Origin: Paragonimus westermani | Lineage: Eukaryota > Platyhelminthes > Trematoda > Plagiorchiida > Troglotrematidae | Reading direction: 5' to 3' | Assembly: GCA_008508345.1 (NCBI GenBank) | Contig: QNGE01000911.1 | Coordinates: 9,833-73,832, forward strand | DNA length: 64,000 nucleotides | Made by a program: the position numbers and the translations under genes | Shown here: one piece after another, positions 33,866 through 48,800 of the stretch | Layout: every line of letters begins with the position of its first letter | Position numbering within the stretch: the stretch's first letter is position 1 | Notes under the pieces: generated by a model | What the model was told of the DNA's origin: nothing | What the model saw: the letters and a program-made list of their open reading frames with translations, nothing else | Databases searched by the model: none

Positions 33866-36800
33866 GTGAGCGATTATTTTGGGTGGACGGTTTTTTGTAT
33901 TTAGGGATACACATTGAGTTTACTGTTTTTTTGACGTTGTCGATATTCATGGTTGTGTGTGCTGAGATACTGCCAGGAATCCCAGACCCAGACAACAGAA
34001 CGATTAGGGTTCTCACCTAAAGCTTTTGGCTCAATAGCCTGTGCGGTAAGGCAACGGGTGGGTAGCACTGTGCCAAAACTACTGCTTTTCTGGAAGAAGA
34101 TGCCAACTTTCATCTAACCCCCAACCTGGAGAACAAGGAGGTTGATTCTTCAGACGTCTACCTATTGGTTTGCTTGGCAAAGTAACTTCGTTGCTGTAAT
34201 CTTCATACCTTCCAGTTTAGCCCAATAGGTCATCGAGATGCGCAAATCGTCACACCGCGGAAAGCTCCAGTATCGTTCAGAACACCAGTATTTTCATACT
34301 GCATCGGCTCTCGTGCAGTATAAACCAGGTCGCCTTATCTGCTACATACAGCATGGTAGACAGGCGAACACATGCTACTTCTGACCCCTCTCCCACCTTC
34401 CTGTCAAGTTCAACCCTGAGGCCTATTCCTACTCTCATTTCTAGTAATTATTCCGTGTATTCCACAACGGACACAGCTAGCCATAGTAACACGGCATCGG
34501 TAATTACTATCTCCTACCACCCAGCCTCCGACCTGCTTTGTTTCTCAGAATGCCAGTTAATATTGGTGTTTTCAACGTTCGCACTCTAAAACCGATAGGC
34601 TGACGGGCTGCTCTCACACGAATTTTGGAATCGTTGAATATCAACATTTGCCGCATTTTGGATACTAGAATTCAGGACATCCAGAGTATGAACCTAAGAG
34701 CACACGCACTGTTACCCAATACTGGTTATACACTCGGGTGGCTCCACGGTCGCCTCTTTCTGTTAGGCTGAAGTAGGTTTAGCTGTGTAAGTAGATTGGA
34801 TTTTTCTTATCAGTAGGCTTTGTACCGTCCGCCTAGAAGGTTCTGTTAAGGCCAGGTATGGACGTATAACCTTCAGAAATCTTTTAGTTGTGCCTTTTTC
34901 TGTGCCAACTAACTGCAGTGACGTCGGTGTAAAGCACGCCCTCCCTCGGTCGACACACGACTGTGACATAATAATCATGACCTGAATTATGAACACTCAG
35001 ATCGCGTGCTTTGATGGCGTCCAGTCTCATGAGGTGATAGATTTGGGATAACGTCATATGGCTGGGAAAATGCCGGACAGCAGTTACGACTGCTCGCCGA
35101 ACGTAAACTAAGTTTAGCCTGTACCAGTTTTCGATATCGTGCACGTCGTTGTTATACTTGACATCCTCTATTCTGAATCACACTTGGTCCCATGTAGACC
35201 ATCTGGATGTTACCTATAAGTAGCGAAACTGCATTCAGGACCCTTGTTCTTGTTGGAGCACACAGTTGGATGCGGACCATGCGTTTTTATGTCGTCGTTT
35301 TGTTCTTACCTTTGTTGAGCAACAGGAACAGGAACGGTTGGCTGTTGAGAAACTGGCTATATCATCGGTAGAGCATAAGTATCAAACTAGCCTAGGAAGC
35401 AAGCTCAGTATTTTCCAACCCAAAGATCCTGACAGCTACTAGACCCTAATCTGACAAGCCATTCATGAAGCAGGTACAGTAGCATGCTGCACAGGAGTAC
35501 ATGGGTTAAACAGATATTGGATCTCGGAGAAATCCCTAGAGTTGTTAGACGCCAGACGGAACATTCCTCACGACAGCTCGTCAAACCAGTGTAGGAGTGG
35601 TGTCCGTTGGAAGCAGAAACGTAGCCTGATCGCTGATCGTGAAGATTGGCTAATGGAAAAAGCTAACTGATTGGAAACCGCTTTTGCTTCAAAGAACACG
35701 GGCAGATTGCTCAATTGTATCTGTGCTACTGGCCCCAAGTGACCGTCGATGTGGACAGAGCAATTTAAGGGTCAGTTTAGCTGGCCTCCTGCTCCTAATA
35801 TGTTGCCACCACAAACTTGTAATGTAGCACCCTGATCGGTAGATTCAGAACCACCCACTGAACCTGAGGTATGCAACCACATTTCGGTTCTCAAATGTGA
35901 TGGTGCTGCTAACCCAGAGGCTCTCGTGTCGGCATTTTTCACGGAAGATGGGGAGGCGTTAAAAGAGCGTGCTAAACATTGCGGGGTGCACTTTACAGAT
36001 TCAGAGTTCAGTATTCCTGCAAGACCGCTGTAGTTACTTAGACTGTGTGTTAGATAGTGTAGTCATGTGGATTGTTGGCAGGTTTGTGTACTTGTGAAGT
36101 TGTATCAACGGCAGCAGTAGCGGCGGTGGTGTGTGAAATGAAACTGAAGTGCGCATCTTGAAGGTGAATGCGATAATTGTTATTCTTGGACATCTCTCCA
36201 ACAGAAGGTCATCTATGTTGGGCTCACAGATTGCGTATATAAGGCGACAATGAGGGCTGTATTACTTCACAACAACAAAACATGGGCGCTGCTCATAGTA
36301 AAAGACGTGAACAACCTTCAAGTATTTGATCATCGATTTCTGCGTCCGATCGCTCACATCGGGTGGCATCACTAACTAAGTAACGAAGGGCTTGGGAAAC
36401 AGGTGTTTGGCATTGATTGTCAAACGAGTTGTTTCGTTCAATTCTTACATTGGGACAGATTTCGGTGGTTAGGTCGTGTACTAAGGATGCCAGCTAGTCG
36501 TCTGTCACACTCAGCATTCCTTACCGACGCTTCTGCCCACTGGCGTAGGGTGCAAGGTGGTCAGACGGTGATGTGACATAGAGAAATAAAGTCGTTGATT
36601 GACAGACTGACCAGTAAATGTCGGGCTCTTCCCGGGCTGATGACTTCACGACTCACAATTTCTGTAATTGGAGAGGTTACATGAGATAGCGGCTAATGGT
36701 TCTCAATGGTATGAATATTGTCACTGTCTGACCAAGTTGTCTGTGGGGTAATCGCACTTAGTTATGCGGGATCGTGAAAGCTGCAACAAACTTGTTTCAT

Positions 36801-39800
36801 TGATGATGTCTTACTATCATCTACAGCCTGTTTTTCTATCCGCAAGGTGTAGGCACATTGACGTCGACTGGTTGGACATAGACGTAACTAGTTTCGGCAG
36901 TTGTGTACATCCATCTCCCTTTGTGTTTCTTATTTCTTACCAGATCTAGGTTTTCTCTGCGACCGTTCAACAGTTAGACATCAGTGTCAACCACTAATGT
37001 ACCGTTTTTTGTGGTGATGATTATGAGGATTTCTTTGTGAACAGTCAAATGTGCCCTAGTACTACCCGTGGGGTTTTGGTTGAAACTAGCTCAGTAATTA
37101 TAGTCTGGATTACCGTTAAGCCACACCAGTACCAATTTTGCTGCAAGAAACTCTTTTATGAGACATTAATGAAAGTGGCGCTTTACAGATTAAAGCAACA
37201 TTTGATTTTTATTAACACGTAGTGTTGTGTTTTAAAGACGCAGATAGTGTGTGGGTTACCTGATGAGCAAATCGAACCGTAGATGGGATAGTTCATCTTC
37301 TGAATGCAAAAGCCGCGGTACGAAGCATTTCTTCGATAACAGTTTCATGTATGAGATATCGTTTCTTGATTTATTGTTCTCCCTGAACTTCATACGTTTT
37401 CTCCAATACTTCAGTGTAATTTATCGTGTGTGCTGTAGAACGACTGTCCATTTTCACCACAACGGTGTCTTATCACCAGAACGTAGACAAATACCAAAAG
37501 GTTTAGAATATTATCGAGGTAACGACGATAGAATACAAGTCAAACGAATCTCGCACACTGTAACCTCGCGGACGCCGGCCAATTCACAAGAACAAAAGAT
37601 GTGATGTGTGCAAGGTCTTTCTGATCATTATTTTGTCCAATCTCCACACTTGTGTGCCTATACTGTAGAGGATAGGTGACGAACAAGATGTCAGCGACTT
37701 TTACTACAAATTGGGCTGGTTTATAGAGCATAACAGGTGACACTTTGAGTTCCTCGAGGATCACGACTGGAAACGATGTTTCAACAATCGTAAGGCGCTG
37801 ATCAGTCCGACCACACAACCACTCTTCAGCACTTATTCAACAGTCGAAGAAACCAATTTACAGACCGGCTGGATCCTGTCTTGTCGTGCGGTATGGTAAC
37901 ACCAGGAGATAAATGTTAATCCGGTTACGTTTCAGAATAATACATCTCGCTGCAGCGCACTACAAAATAATCTTACGTAAGCCCAATCTTCTTCACTTAC
38001 AACGTAAACCGATGTGCTTCATACATATCTGTCGACCTGTCTAAAATATTTCACCACAAGTATATTCCAACCATTTTTAATCACGCTCATTGGTTGCAAG
38101 TGGTAGGGGAATTTGTGTAATACAAGATGTACATCATTTGCAATTGCTCGCACCATTTGCATTCTCGTAGGCTTTTAGTTGATTCCTTTCGAAATGAAAT
38201 GTTGTACTCTAGTTTTACTCTCTTCAGAGCTCGTCAGCCACCAAAGTTACACTTGGCAAGACTGAATCATCATAAGCAAATGCACAGCTAAATTCACTTG
38301 TGAGAGGAGATGTGTATGATTGGTGAACACTAACAAGAACTCGAGTATACTGTTCCTTCCGAATGAGGCTGATTGAAAAGTCCGTAGGATTGCAAAATCT
38401 GCAATCCGTTGTGGGTGCTTTTCGGTTTTTATCAGCCAAAATCCCTCACACATAATAGAAAACTTATGGCCATTCACTCTAGACAGGCTGGTTAGTACTT
38501 ACTTCAGTCAGTAATACATGAAAAGTTTCTGCACTAAATAAACCATACTCCAAGGAAACTAACTCGGGAAAAGGAGTGTCCTTGCCACGGGATGCACTTC
38601 AAGTGCGGGAGCCTGCCTTTTTCCAATCGCTAGAGTTCCATCCACTGATTCAGTCATAGCGTTCGTTTTATTCCGTATTGGTTTGCTTGTTCCGCGGAAT
38701 ATTGTGTGCTCATTATTGGACTTTCGACAAATCCACTGGAAAACATGACAGTGTTACCCATTTTTGATAATCCTGGAACCTGAGTAATCCGGCTAGCTAT
38801 CTTAGTGCCACTGGGTGCGTCTCCAAATAGTGAACTAACGGATAACCTTCCATCTGAAGGTTAACCTCGGAACAAAAATGGTTCATTCGAAACCGCAAGT
38901 AGCCGCGAATCACGATCGATGATATTACCATAGCACGATGTTTGATAAACCGAGTAGCTATTGAAATGCCAAGCAAAATGTTTCGAATGTCCCGAAAAGA
39001 AACATTATCTCCAGAACAACATGCCGTTCATCTGTCTTTCGGATATTTTTGGGCTCCGTCAACCATTCAAATATCCCAGACAGTGGGGGTGGAACCTTGC
39101 GCTGACCACCGTTTACAACGGGAACTAGAGACACACTAAGCTATTTGAAGAGAGTAGGAGATGCTTGTTAAACGGGAGTCGGTTCCCATCCCCCAGCAGT
39201 GTAAAACGATCGACTCATTCTGCAGCTTCTATGCTCCTGCCACGTCCATTTGCTAACTTTCAGGGCCAGCAGCGTATAACGTTAACGGGGACCTGACCAG
39301 CTTTGGAATTTTCAACAAGTATACCGCAAAAAGGAAATATCCTTGTCTAGAACCTTGTGGGAAACCGATTAACGCTCAGCATCTTACCAGAGGGGTCGAC
39401 TGCCCAGCGTGCGTGGCCCGCTAGTTGTGTGCAAAATCAACTTCTATCAACTTATTTCGTAAGTCTCCCCATTTCCTACTCTCTGTCTTACTCCATATGA
39501 TACCGATAGCTCTACCTTGTTAGTCATTAGTGCAATCGTCATCCCGCAAGCTTCGAATTTCTCATTTGCTTCCAAGTTGGGAATTCCTTAACATTAAATG
39601 AGCCAATTTGAGGAGCCTATTTTTCTAGTTAATAGTGTCTACATCTGAGTTTTCAACGTTTAGCAGTCTCTTCGTCATCCTCCAGTTTGTTTTTACGTCA
39701 TTTCTCTGTGAATTTTTGTCTGGTCCAATATGTGCCTTGTCTGTATGGTTACTGCCCGCTGTTTATTTGTCAGACCAATATGGGCCACATGGAACTCTCC

Positions 39801-42800
39801 GTACTATTTTGTCTTTAATTCAAAATGCAGTCAATGGGCAAAAGTCGTATTCATACCGCAAGCACATAACGTAGAACATGTACACGCCCTAGTGGGAAGT
39901 CCCTCTCTATTCTCCATGAACGTGCTGGAATCCGTGGGGATCAGATAGGGGCCCCTGGGGACATAGTGTGGACCACGCTGAAGCAAAGTGCGAAAGCACA
40001 CCCAAACTCTGACCTGGTCCCCACCAAATCCAATTCTAAGAAGTGGATATTCTTTCTGTGGTTGCAATATTACGGCATGTTACGAACTATGACTTCTTAT
40101 CAAACTTACAAAAATTTAGAAACCCTGATGTCTGAACTTGACATTCCACCCTAGATCCTATGTATGAACGTTAACGTTTCCGCGCAACTAGCAACCACGC
40201 ACCATACAAAATCTCTGGTTGTCCACTGTGAGCACGATCCATTTTCACATAACATGAAAAGTTTACACAATTAAACACACTTCGAAACGATCATAGCGGT
40301 GTAAGAAAAAGGGACTTATTGCACATTATTTACAAGAAAAATTTGGACGAACTGATGTGTGTGAGGGAATCCTGAACATCCTCCTTGTGTGACTGTTTTT
40401 TGTGCAACTGTCAAACGTCATATTGAGGAGCATCTATAATGCAAACGGACTGTGAACGTCGATTGTCTAGAACATCCATCTGGGCAATGTGAAGAAACAA
40501 AGTTAATCACCAGTCATTCCAAATCAATGAAAACTTCCCATGACTGGGATAGATTTTGAAGAATACTTCCTAAGAATTCCAATAATGTCGAAGTTATAAG
40601 ACAGACGTGTTGACTACTGAGCTATTGATCTCAAATTAGGCACGACCGGATAATCATATGTGAACGCTCAGCCACATACGTTTGTGAGCAATACCCTGAT
40701 TGCCCGACCTCTTGGAAAGGAGACAGTAATTGTTCAGTTAACTCCAAACGATGACCCCTCGACTGAGACTCTTCTCCGGCTGTGGCAAAGATGTGCGCTA
40801 CTGTTGAGCTGTGACAACAGCGAAACTCGAGTCTAGCGCTTTTTCGAAGGGGGCTGATTGGAAAGTTCACAAGAATGCGACAGCTGCGATAAGATGTGGG
40901 TGATATTCAATAGTTGTGAAAACCAAAGTCCCCTACTACTCATCAGTAATGTCTGAGTCATTTGCTAATTCCTGTTGTGTAATTTAGAAATGTCCTCTTG
41001 AAATTGCACAAAATCCGAACATGAGCCACAATAATGCAATTTTCATGGATGTGTGTCAATTCGCACATCTTGTTAATTTTGTGAGCTTCAGCCAATATGA
41101 AGCCAAGCAAACTTGAAGGGAACTTCATGTTGCTTACAAACATGATTGTCATATGATAGTTGGTACCGATTAACGCTACACACCACTACATTAGTATTGA
41201 AAATCCAGTGTGTGTTACAAAAAGCTCACATGAACAAAACAGTAACAAAAACGCCAACAGAGTGACGGAAAAAAAAATATAACTAAAATTTTGAATACTG
41301 ATTGAACAAAAGAGAAGAAAACGTAATCTCACTTTTCGAAATCGCAGATTAGACAGCAATTTATTATTCTTAGTTGTTTGTTTCACACAAAGAACCTCAC
41401 TTCTGCGTTTATCCTCACGAAATATTTGTCGGCTGACGAACTGGAGACAACCGCACGTAGTCCCCACAGCTGTGTACGCTTTGTGTTACTAGAGTGGATG
41501 CCATCAGAAAAATAGAGCTGTCGCCAGCCAACGTTACTGCAGCAATGTAGCCAAGGGATTCGTGGAGCGTGAATGTCCAGTGATGATGTAGACACACTTG
41601 TACAAGGCCCATTAGTCGGTAAGCCAGCCAATCGATATCCAGGCCCAGACGACCCAGGTAGGGCATAACACGTACCATTCACCGACAACACGGATGGGCA
41701 ACATATTATGGAACCTGCTGAGCGAAACCCGTCGAAGCACAGTTTGCGCGATTCTTTTGCTTTTGCGATTGTAATCGAAGACATCAGGTTAAATGAGCAA
41801 GAAATGCCTTTTGTCGAAGTTTCCTTCTTCCAGAATTTTTTAAAATGGAAACCGTAGGCTACTTCTGTGATCGTTCCGGGCCTAGTGATGTAGACATTAG
41901 GGAACTATCAATCAAACCTGAAGGCCTACATTATATGTGCTGATACGATTTATAACGTAAGTTTGGGGAATGAACTGATGACGAAAGAAATGGCGTCGCA
42001 ATGGAATCTCTGTTGGGACCGCAGTGTGTGCATATTTTTTATGAACAAATTGATACATAAATGGCTAAGGCCAACCCTGAATCAACTCAGATACGTGTTC
42101 GACACTAACCTGAGAACTGTAATCTAACGTGGGTGATGTTCAATTTGGAATAACATAAATCCTGTTAGCACACTTACCAAGTTCAACTCAACGTACCAAA
42201 CCTTCCGGTTTTCGTTGCAGAACGTACTAAATACTCCAGTCGGTTTTTTTGGATATACGTGCACTTTTGCCCCGTTAATGATTCAGTTCAGCGCCCGGTA
42301 CAAAACAGTAATAATTGACGAGATCATTACACTCTTTCTAACATGTCTGTCTCTTTATCAGAAAAACCTAGTCAAAGGTTTGACAGACGAAGTCGTAAGA
42401 ATATGCAGAGAGGATTCCAAAATTGGTTGGTTGATATTCATACGCAAAACACTCGTACTAAATGGTCGCTCAGACAGATGCGCCGTATCCGCTAGAACAG
42501 CAAACCGTGTACGTCGAATTATCGTTCAAGAACGATATGCTAGCTGAAACTACCATTCGTAGGTCTTCAACTGCAGCTAATGAAAAAGTTCATTTCCGAA
42601 CCACATGTCCACCTTATTTCCGATTCGGTTTTGTATTCACCCCCGAATGATGAAGGGCTCGTTCCTACAGTTTCGTTTCCTGTATGTTTTCTTCATTTGC
42701 TCCAGTGAAACTAGACGCTTATGTAAACAGGTCTGTGAACACCACCCAGTCTGACTCAACAGTGAAATTAGTAGATCACCCAACGACGCCATAATATCAC

Positions 42801-45800
42801 GCCCAGTAATTTGCAATCATTATGTGAATGTGCCAGGGCAGTTTCGTTCAAAGTTCCGAGTTAAAGTCGTCTTGTCGCTGACGGTACGGCGTTAGATCCC
42901 GTCAGTGGCCAAAACCGTCGGAAGCTGGCCCTATAATTTAACCCTGAACGTCCACAAATGTTTCATTCAGGCTTTGAGACTAATTTGACCAATCCACAAT
43001 CTGAACACCTGTAAGACCCATTGGTGAAGCGGCATCTTGATTACAGCATGACATTGATTTGATTAGTCGAATTAACCTACCCCTTCTATGTCTGCTCCAC
43101 CGATAATTCCCTCGTAACATTGTGATATAAATACGATATAGCACTGAAAACAGTTTTGCGGTTGATCTCTACTTGAAAACTTTGACTTAGCAAGGATGCT
43201 CCCCATGTTTCAAAGGCATGTGTTATTGCCAAGCAATGTTTCCGTCGTTCAGTAACTTCGTTTAGCGGGAGTTGATACTCAACTGAAAAATTCGAAAAGT
43301 ACTGCCTTACTTCTACGGGACAGCTTCCATTCTTACATCACTCTCATTCACTACGACAACGAAGCTCTGTCCTGTCACCGATAATTTCAGGGTCAACAGC
43401 ACCTTCGCCATCAGTTGTTGGGTTTTGACAAATGCTTGAATGACGCCTTCCGACCAGTGAAAGTGGCAATTTCAAAATGTGTAATGGGCTCGCGTGGTCA
43501 CCGAGTTTCTCGATAAAACAGCTGTAGAGCCCGACGCGACCGAGAAACTGTCGCAACGTCCTCTTGGATGTTGCTACCAACCTAGCAGTTTCTCAGTCAC
43601 TGGTTGGACCACGTTCTGATTGACCTTATGAACAAGTAATGCCACTGCTTGTTCGATCAGTTATGACTTTAGATTATTGATTCGTAGGCCGGCTTGTTTA
43701 CTTCTCTGCAACACGGCCGAAACGTGTACCGTATGTTCTGTCTCATTGGCGCTGTGGATGACGACATAGTCTCTATAAACAACAGTATTGTGCAATCCGC
43801 CCAGAATCTTCAACATCGGTTATCAGAATGTAAAAGAAGCACCCGACAGCTCAAACGCAATAAGTTTAAGCCGGTACTGAAAGAGGTTTCATCCCGGTTC
43901 GATTGCTTGATTCAGCCTGCCAATATCCAGACCTCAAATCCCATACCGTGAATATCCTGGTGTTCTGTAGTTTGTCAAAAAATTTCTGCTACCACTGGGA
44001 CGACTCCGAATTTACTGGCTATAATCCTGTTGATTCGTCTGAAATCGACACAATATGGTGGATTATCAAACCGGAGGTGTGGGTACTCTAACTATCGGCG
44101 GAATACGTGAGAGGAGGTACGTTCACAAGCCCATAGCAAGCGGATCGGGAACAGCATAGAAGACCGGGTGGGCCATCGCCCAATTGGATCGAAGCCACGC
44201 ACGAAACATGGCAGGCAAAATGGAATGGATAACTAGATCGGGGGCGCAATTATTCCGAAACTCAGAGGAATATCTCGACATGGTTGCAGAATACGGTCAG
44301 AAGCCACAGTGGATAGACTGCGGACAGCACGAGCGACCGGACAAGTCACCGCCCAACGAGGTCGGCCCAACGGACGAGAAATGGCAGGCGAAAGACGCCC
44401 TGACAGAAGCCGTCGGACACAAGCAAAACGGGTCGAAGTGCACACGACGTGTGAGCGGAAACTAGAGTTGTTGTGGACCGGAATTCTGACTCATAAAGGT
44501 GAGCGCGCATGTGACATAGCAACCAGCGAGTTAGACAATAAAGAATGTACTTCACTAAACGCCTTTCACTACAACAAGATCGAAGTTTCTCATTGGGCTT
44601 CTTCAACAAGAGGAAAGAACTGAACGAGCTATCCATCTCCCCGATTATTTTTTTCTCTGTCGTTCAATCTTCTGCTGCAAGTGGACTGGAATTCTTCTGG
44701 GATCAAGTAATCGAAGTCGCCTTGGCTGGATGGGGTTTCATGTTCAATCCAGTTCTGACCCTTAGTGAACAGTTCTCAGAATTTGGGTTTCACTTCATTC
44801 AGCATCCGGTTGTCATGGTTGCAATCGCTCTGAGTGCGTTAGCTTCAATTTGTTCAAGCTGGGGGTTGCGGTTTCTCAGTAGTGGAATCGCATCAAACTT
44901 CGTTACAAGCTTATCGTTTTGCAGATCAATCACGGCTTCAGTATAGTTAGGAAAATCCGCTCCCAGTGTAGTCTAATGTGCGTCGAGAGGGAACGGAAGG
45001 CTGTTTGACTACATGACTACCGATTTGGACGTCGTATTGTGTTAAACCATTAATTTTGAGACTAAATCCGCCCATTTTTCGGATACCACTGCACACGGCT
45101 GAATGACCTCCTCTGGCCTTGATCCCCTCCATCATATTCCCACCCTTGTACCAATCAAATAACATTTTCAGCTACCATTGATTTTCACCCTAAACTTAAC
45201 CGTCCCCTTATTGATCACACCCATTATCGGGTTTCGGTTCCCAAACAAAAAGTAGTCAACAGGACGCTTATTTCAGTATTGCTTTTATTTTCTCAGTAGG
45301 CAAAATCCCTGCTAATGTCTAAGTCTTCCGCATTAGTAGCACACGTTCCTACCATTTCCCTCCGTCTTCCTCACCTTCAAAGTCACCTTTTCCTCAATCA
45401 GCCTTTCCATTGCGACTGGAAGACCATCAAGTTTACATGGCTTGTTCACTTTTGGCTCGTTAACTGTCAGGGAGTTTTCAGCAAGCAACTGACAATTCAA
45501 AAGTCATCGAGCGTGCGAAAAGAGCAAGCTTCAGCTGTTCCCAGACTGTTAATGGCATTCCCTCAAAGAACTAATCAGTCAACATGCGTTGTTCCAAATC
45601 GTGATTCAACTCTGGCAAGGCTTCTAACAACGCCTTCCACAGTGACACAGCGTAACCAAGAGCGATGCCTACGGAGTCAAGGCAGGTCCTCTTGCCGGAG
45701 TCTACTCAGTTGTTACTTCTTGAAATTACCTTGGATACTGAAATAACGAATACATTCTTCTGCCAGACTACTCACGAGTAGCATAGTATGATCATTCATC

Positions 45801-48800
45801 CTCATAGAAGTTGTTCAGTAACACACTTTGCAAAACAGTTACGACATTTGAGAAGAAATGATAAGAGCGGAACATAGAGAACCACATGCGCTATCTTGTT
45901 CTCGGGAGGAAACCATGTTTTTACAGTACGTGACGAAACCAAAAGCACGAATACAGGCAAGTAGGAAAAAAGAAAACCTTCGAACAACATTTCCCCGTTG
46001 TTTAGCCCAAAGACAACGTACTAACAAATAGTCTCTATACTCATAGATTTTAAACTATCTCGGGTTTAACTCAAGTGTTGGACTAAACTTAGGCAAGACT
46101 GAAAGTCAATCAAAATGATGGACGTTCAAAATGCCCAAACTGTAAGTTCTAATTCTTCTCGACTAGTGGAGTGAATTTTGGAAAACGTTCTTTTCTCAAC
46201 AAAGGGATAGCTAAATGGCGTGAGCGTTAGTTGTCCGTACTTACAGTTTGAAGGTAATTGTGACTTCCATTCAATCAGTCTAATTCACAATGGGGAAAAT
46301 CCAATAATTATCCGTTAACAAGTGTATTATTCATAATGTGAACAACCTAGAGAGATCGAAAGATTTTCTGTGGATTATAGTTGGTTTGTTGAAGAGTTAT
46401 AGAACTGAGGAGTGGAAAGATTGAAAGATAAAGAGTCTTTAAGAAGTCGGACAGAACTACCGAGGAACAGACGGCTTGATACTCAGCTTCTTCTACGTGC
46501 AATGGATCTGCTTCGTTCAGCAATTTCCCATGTGATCACCATATTTTGCCTCTCAGGCGGTGGATAGTACGCTGGCAGAGATAATTCTTTGATTCATTTT
46601 GTGCAAGTGCTTGATACAAGCAATTCAAATACGGCCATTTCCGAGATTGTGTAACCACTTCTGGAGGTGTGTGTGGAAATTACTCTGGTTTCACGTAGCA
46701 GATCTGTAATCTCCTCTATTACTGCCGTGCCGACGTGCATGTACGGACTAGAAGATAATCTTATTTACAAGTTTATAGGTTACTAGAGGGAGGGAAATAT
46801 CCTTGCTTGTCCGTGGTCAGTGAACATTGTTTTGAGCAGCTTATAAGTGTGAAGAAAAGGTGAGTGAAAATAAATGAAATAAAATTACAATGAAGCTGAT
46901 GGCGCGCAATCATGTCAGTAGCAGACACTGCAACAACATCCTGCCAGATATGCGAACTGTAGGACTGGGCTAGATTGCCGATTATGAAGCTTTTAGTGCG
47001 GGTCCTCTTCCATACAAAATTTTAAAACCCTCGACTAGTTTAGTCGTAATCAAAGAGTTAAGCAATGCGTTCTATCATGAACAAGTTCTAGTCGTGAAGC
47101 ATTTCTGTCCATGGAACAACTTATTTTGTTTGAAAACTTCAGGGCATCATCTGGGCATGCTCTTGATCAATCCTTATGTGATAAATACTTAATTCCACAT
47201 GCGATCTGTCTGTGTCATGTCATTTACACCTAGAACTAAAGGATATAAAAGTAGAGGGAAGTTTGGCGTTTTGATGGCTCTCATTAAGCCCTTTTCACAG
47301 AAGTAGCTACATCCTGATACTTTATGACATGCCTCAGCAACTTGAAAAATTGAGAAACAACAGCAGCTATTTCAGTGTCTGTCTGTAACAGTTGGCCTAT
47401 TGGTTGTCTTGACTGTTCCGAATGACAGCGACTACTTTTCACTGCAGTCCACCTACTAGAACTAGGTTCTTTACCCAAGTGGTTACAGTTAACCCTTTGA
47501 AACATGCGTGATTCTAAACCTCATGGTTTGTACTAGATTGCTTGACACAGGTTTTATATTTCGATCATACAACTTGTGGTATGGTGATCAATCCATCACA
47601 CCAAACGACACTCACGTGTCGCATCTATTAGAGCAAAATTCGCTGCGTTCAGGTGTGCCGGGTACCACTTTTAGTAAGCACCGTAAGTGAGCTGGCTGCT
47701 AGCCCGTATTGCATGTCCAGAAATTGGGTCCCAGCTGATACCTCGTCCGCTGTTCCGGCACGCGTCGACATAAATCAATTGCGTGATGGCGTGGCAGTTC
47801 AAGTTGGTGTGCTAGCCCCTGGGCGAGCAGATGGTGTTAGATGGCCTGGTTATTGACCAATGTTGGATTTTTAACGTCATGAGAAGTCCTGCTTAGCAAA
47901 CTAATCAATCACTTCCGAAATAAGCAGCAATCAGCTTCTATTTATTATTCCCTGGTCAATTCCCCTGCCTTCGGTTGACTCACCATCATCGTTTGGTTAT
48001 CATTTTCTGTCTACATCACCGTCGTGAGCACGATCTGAGATAGTAACTCAGACAGTCAGAATTGCTTGACTAGTCTGCTAATCCTCTGCAATAATCGGTC
48101 ACCAATGTTGATGTCTCTCTGAGAGTATCCGATAGCCACTGCTGGTGCGGACAAGTGTACATCGTTTTGATTTTTCATTCTGTCACCGCCATCACTACCC
48201 TACTGACTCAAGTGTGCGCGTGGTCGAGTGTTAATCAAGACACCCGCGGGAGGTAGGGTCGACTTTCTAAACGTACGATTCTTCATTCTACTCAGAGAGT
48301 GAATTCGTCAGTTCAGCTGCTGCGGCCTCACACAGCAGGGGAATGCTCGGATGTGGGTGTGCCTTATATGCGATCATATGTGCGAATGTGGACGTTTGAA
48401 GCGCACTCTGCAGGCCGGTGGCATGACGAAACGAAAATGGTCCATGTTCTTGAGACAACTCAGTGTGTTGAACACAACTCCCGCTGTTCTTTACGTCGTC
48501 TTTGTGACCTCCTTGAAGCCCATGTTATAACGAGTAAAGCATCCAACCAATTGGCTTTCGATTATTGGATTTCCAGCACAACCTAGATCTCAAACTTAAT
48601 CAGTCGAATTATGCTTTAGTGGTCCAGTGTGCCATGGTAATGCTTCACCTTGTAATATCAAAAGTTCTAATCCACGGTGGACTTTTAACCTTGTGTCAAA
48701 TCTAATTATTTCATTCGTAGACAGTGTGAATAGATGGTTTTACAACACATTCACAAACCTCCTCTTTCACCTCATTCTTGAAGTTGACCAGTTCCGCCTT

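Noticed and set aside
41383..41784. 133-codon open frame (-), overlapping another minus frame
   Set aside because: Two overlapping frames open on the same strand and no motif; likely chance.
43903..44091. Plus-strand open frame over the gypsy RT
   Set aside because: It is the antisense of the RT text containing DLRSGYWQ.
45315..45746. 143-codon open frame (+)
   Set aside because: Rich in Ser/Leu from a pyrimidine-rich strand; no recognisable domain.
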